8,395 nucleotides of DNA from Anaerolineae bacterium. GTDB taxonomy: Bacteria; Chloroflexota; Anaerolineae; Anaerolineales; Villigracilaceae. Location of the stretch: the NCBI GenBank assembly GCA_003524705.1, contig DQGV01000426.1, positions 8,795 through 17,189 on the forward strand, given 5' to 3'. Below are positions 5,970 to 8,395 of the stretch, piece by piece (the stretch's first letter is position 1; each line of letters begins with the position of its first letter). Both the position numbers and the translations under genes were made by a program. Below the pieces are notes generated by a model. The model was not told the DNA's origin. It searched no databases and was given only the letters and a program-made list of their open reading frames with translations.

Positions 5970-7097
5970 ATGGACATCTCTCAACTCTTTTACGATTTAT
6001 TTTTTGATTACACACTTCGCACTGTGGCGTTAGGCTCTGCGATTTTAGGAATGGTCAGCGGCGCATTGGGTTCATTTGCTGTCTTGCGAAAACAAAGTTT
6101 ATTAGGTGATGCAATTTCTCACGCCGCATTGCCTGGCATTGTGTTGGCATTCTTAATCACCAGAAGCCGTGAACCGATTGTATTAATCCTCGGCGCATTG
6201 ATTGCAGGTTGGCTAGCGACTTTGTTAATGCTCAGTATTATCCGCACCACTAGAATCAAAGACGATAGTGCTTTAGGTTTGGTGCTCTCTGTCTTCTTTG
6301 GTTTCGGATTAATGCTATTAACCTTCACCCAAAAATTACCGGATGCCACGCAAGCAGGCTTGGATAAATTTTTGTTTGGTCAAGCCGCAACATTATTACA
6401 ACGTGATGTCATCACCATGGGAATCATCGGAGCGATTGCACTGACTTTGTTATTTATGTTTTGGAAAGAATTTAAATTAATCACTTTTGATTCTGAATTT
6501 GCAGGTAGCTTAGGGTTGCCCATCCGTGTGTTGGATGTGTTATTGACCACTTTACTAGTCATTGCCATTGTGCTTGGCTTGCAAACTGTAGGCGTGGTGT
6601 TAATGTCTGCCATGATTGTGGCACCCGCCGCCGCCGCTCGCCAGTGGACAAATCATTTGAGCAAAATGGTTTGGCTTGGTGGTTTGTTTGGCGCAATCGC
6701 GGGTGTCAGTGGAACACTAATTAGTGGTTCAGCAGAAAAATTGCCAACAGGTCCAGTGATTGTTTTGTGTATGAGTGTGATTGTATTTTTCTCGATGTTG
6801 ATTGCCCCAAACCGCGGATTGATTTGGAATTGGCTTCGTATCCAACGCAATCGCAAATTATTGCGCATTCAAGCCGTGTTAGCTGACTTACATACATTGG
6901 CATTGCAACATCCCAATGAAGAGCGTGGTCACCCCATTGCCACATTGCGTTCGATGAACGCACATCCCGAATTTGTTTCGCTGATATTGAATCAACTCAA
7001 AGAGCAAGGTTTGGTTCAAGAGTTATCCAAAAATGCTTGGGCGTTGACTCAAGCTGGGTTGGTAGAAGCAGAACAAACGTTTAAGAAAGAAGCGTAA
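5970..7097 (+). CDS. troC: Mn/Zn ABC permease with C-terminal winged-helix-like tail, TroC type
   Basis: This 375-residue protein has an ABC-3 membrane domain (about 1-285, around eight or nine hydrophobic segments). Family marks are LRKQSLLGDAISHAALPG (39-56), FKLITFDSEFAGSLG (168-182) and VGVVLMSAMIVAPAAAARQW (207-226). An extra 90-residue cytoplasmic tail follows. Its first part is basic and helical (RIQRNRKLLRIQ), and its end has a winged-helix look: helix HPEFVSLILNQLKEQGLV, turn, then ALTQAGLVEAEQ. Plain permeases of this family are about 270-300 residues. The first ATG after the ATPase stop (5970) is chosen; a GTG at 5931 would add 13 residues overlapping the ATPase gene. It is the partner of the next permease in the translocation pore. 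Confidence 0.93.
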   Translation: MDISQLFYDLFFDYTLRTVALGSAILGMVSGALGSFAVLRKQSLLGDAISHAALPGIVLAFLITRSREPIVLILGALIAGWLATLLMLSIIRTTRIKDDSALGLVLSVFFGFGLMLLTFTQKLPDATQAGLDKFLFGQAATLLQRDVITMGIIGAIALTLLFMFWKEFKLITFDSEFAGSLGLPIRVLDVLLTTLLVIAIVLGLQTVGVVLMSAMIVAPAAAARQWTNHLSKMVWLGGLFGAIAGVSGTLISGSAEKLPTGPVIVLCMSVIVFFSMLIAPNRGLIWNWLRIQRNRKLLRIQAVLADLHTLALQHPNEERGHPIATLRSMNAHPEFVSLILNQLKEQGLVQELSKNAWALTQAGLVEAEQTFKKEA

Positions 7098-7099
7098 TT

Positions 7100-8209
7100 A
7101 TGTCACTCGCACAACTTGAAATTCAAATCATCGCTTCATTGGTTGCTGTTGCTTGTTCATTAGTTGGCGTCTTTTTAATTTTACGACGCATGGCAATGAT
7201 GAGCGATGCAATTAGCCATACCGTATTACTTGGAATCGTATTAGCATTTTTTGTAACAAAAAGTATCACATCGCCATTGTTATTAATTGGCGCGGCATTG
7301 ATGGGTGTGCTCACCGTAAGTTTGGTTGAATTACTAAACCGCACGCAATTGGTAAAAGAAGATACATCTATCGGCTTGGTGTTTCCTGCATTGTTTAGCA
7401 TTGCAGTGATTTTAATTTCGCGCTTCGCAGGCGATGTGCATATTGATAACGATGCTGTCTTACTTGGTGAACTTGCATTCGCGCCATTCAATCGCGTTAA
7501 ATTATTTGGTTTAGATTTTGGTCCAGAAGCCTTTTATTCTTCTGGTGGAATTTTGATTTTGAATCTATTGTTTGTGATTCTTTTTTATAAAGAATTAAAA
7601 CTTGCCACATTTGACCCCGCACTTGCCGCTACATTAGGTTTTGCTCCCACATTAATTCATTACGCCTTAATGACTTTAGTTTCATTAACTGCTGTTGGTT
7701 CATTCAACGCAGTCGGTTCCATTTTAGTCGTTGCATTTATGGTGGCACCACCTTCTGCCGCCTATTTATTAACCGATAAACTTTCACGCATGATTTTATA
7801 TTCCGCATTGATTGGAATTGTTTCCGCGATTAGTGGATATTGGCTCGCCAATATTTTGGATGCATCCATTGCGGGTTCAATGGCGACTATGACTGGCGCT
7901 TCATTCTTAATCGTTTATTTGTTTGCCCCCGAACGCGGACTCTTAGCTCAAGCACGTCGCCGCCAAAACCAACGCATAGAATTTGCATTGACCATGCTGA
8001 CCATGCACATTGCCAATCACACCGCCGCACACGAAGCCGAATTAGAAAATGAAGTGATTCATTTGAACGAACATCTTAAGTGGTCGCCTAAATTTGCAAT
8101 GGAAATTGTCGGCATTGCAGAACGAACAGGTTTAGTCAATCAACAAAGCGGTTTGCTCAGTTTAACAGAAATAGGCAAGCAACGCGCCGCACAGGAGTTC
8201 AATGCTTAA
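7100..8209 (+). CDS. troD: Mn/Zn ABC permease with C-terminal winged-helix-like tail, TroD type
   Basis: This 369-residue protein is a second ABC-3 permease, paralogous to its upstream neighbour. Family marks are LRRMAMMSDAISHTVLLG (28-45), KELKLATFDPALAATLG (164-180) and VGSILVVAFMVAPPSAAYL (205-223). The membrane domain ends near 275 (FAPERGLLA) and is followed by a tail of about 90 residues that aligns with the tail of the first permease: a basic helix, a central helix, PKFAMEIVGIAERTGLV, then LSLTEIGKQRA. The tail also has His303, His307 and His311 at four-residue spacing, so all three could face one side of a helix. It starts 2 nt after the previous stop and is itself followed directly by the next gene. 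Two permeases plus one ATPase gene imply a TroC-TroD heterodimer with a TroB homodimer. Confidence 0.93.
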   Translation: MSLAQLEIQIIASLVAVACSLVGVFLILRRMAMMSDAISHTVLLGIVLAFFVTKSITSPLLLIGAALMGVLTVSLVELLNRTQLVKEDTSIGLVFPALFSIAVILISRFAGDVHIDNDAVLLGELAFAPFNRVKLFGLDFGPEAFYSSGGILILNLLFVILFYKELKLATFDPALAATLGFAPTLIHYALMTLVSLTAVGSFNAVGSILVVAFMVAPPSAAYLLTDKLSRMILYSALIGIVSAISGYWLANILDASIAGSMATMTGASFLIVYLFAPERGLLAQARRRQNQRIEFALTMLTMHIANHTAAHEAELENEVIHLNEHLKWSPKFAMEIVGIAERTGLVNQQSGLLSLTEIGKQRAAQEFNA

Positions 8210-8395
8210 ATGAAAACTATTTTTTCAAACAGCAAATACAAAATGTATAAATGGATATTATTTTTTTCATTTATGCTTTTAGTAATTGCAACTGCTTTTT
8301 TTCTTTCCTACAAAACAACCGATGTTGGCGCAAGCCCATCGATGATAGTGAGGGAGAATATCAGTTTCAAAAATGATGTACAACCCATTCTTGAA
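8210..8395 (+). CDS. N-terminal part of a membrane-anchored protein, possibly c-type cytochrome
   Basis: An open frame of 62 codons begins directly after the permease stop (TAA then ATG, no gap) and runs off the right edge. It has a basic start, one hydrophobic segment (about 15-33, WILFFSFMLLVIATAFFLS) acting as a signal anchor or signal peptide, a short linker, and then ISFKNDVQPILE at 51-62. The pattern 'xSFxxDVxPIL' commonly precedes the CxxCH haem site of cytochrome-c-like domains; any such site would lie just beyond the window, so the identity is inference. AGGAG at 8193-8197 is 12 nt upstream, and an internal ATG at 8243 is an alternative start. The placement suggests co-transcription with the metal importer. 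Confidence 0.65.
   Translation, partial: MKTIFSNSKYKMYKWILFFSFMLLVIATAFFLSYKTTDVGASPSMIVRENISFKNDVQPILE

Noticed and set aside
7123..7491. 122-residue minus-strand frame opposite the second permease
   Set aside because: Its Ser/Thr/Asn/Ile-rich composition is a typical antisense shadow of a hydrophobic membrane gene. Similar minus-strand frames opposite the first permease were rejected for the same reason.
7840..8052. 70-residue plus-strand frame inside the second permease
   Set aside because: It is an overlapping frame with no ribosome site, and its Cys/His/Arg content reflects the reading shift of the permease tail.
1..8395. CRISPR array, tRNA, rRNA or insertion sequence
   Set aside because: No regularly spaced repeats, tRNA cloverleaf, rRNA segments or transposase-like proteins were seen on either strand.

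Overview
The window is bacterial, AT-rich (roughly 40% GC by eye) and densely coded. The gene content, the AT-rich codon use and two kinds of short intergenic palindrome suggest an uncultured Chloroflexota (Anaerolineae-like) bacterium. That assignment is a weak inference, since no rRNA or marker gene is present.

Left part (1-1420): the last 51 codons of a secreted-type beta-sandwich (LamG/DUF1080-like) protein converge on a minus-strand ATP-grasp gene of the D-Ala-D-Ala-ligase fold. A bidirectional hairpin terminator lies between them. The divergent intergenic region (1181-1420) holds a GC-rich inverted repeat, then a sigma-70-like promoter with a DtxR/MntR-type palindrome at the expected transcription start.

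Right part (1421-8395): ten plus-strand genes follow head to tail with gaps of -1 to 21 nt, except for one 73-nt gap filled by a palindromic repeat. They look like one operon. The order is: an unknown multi-pass membrane protein; a DtxR/MntR metalloregulator; an unknown small membrane protein; an isoprenylcysteine-methyltransferase-like membrane enzyme; an SRPBCC-like protein; a complete TroABCD/MntABCD-type Mn/Zn ABC importer (lipoprotein, ATPase, two permeases); and the start of a membrane-anchored protein whose last visible residues resemble the entry to a cytochrome c domain.

Working model (inference): when Mn(II) is plentiful, the regulator binds the palindrome and shuts off its own operon; when the metal is scarce, the importer and the linked membrane proteins are made. 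Two points stand out. Both permeases carry homologous cytoplasmic C-terminal extensions of about 85-90 residues that resemble winged-helix domains, recalling the chlamydial YtgCR permease-repressor fusion, although a separate full-length repressor is also present. In addition, four uncharacterised genes (three membrane proteins and an SRPBCC-like protein) share the metal-controlled transcript.
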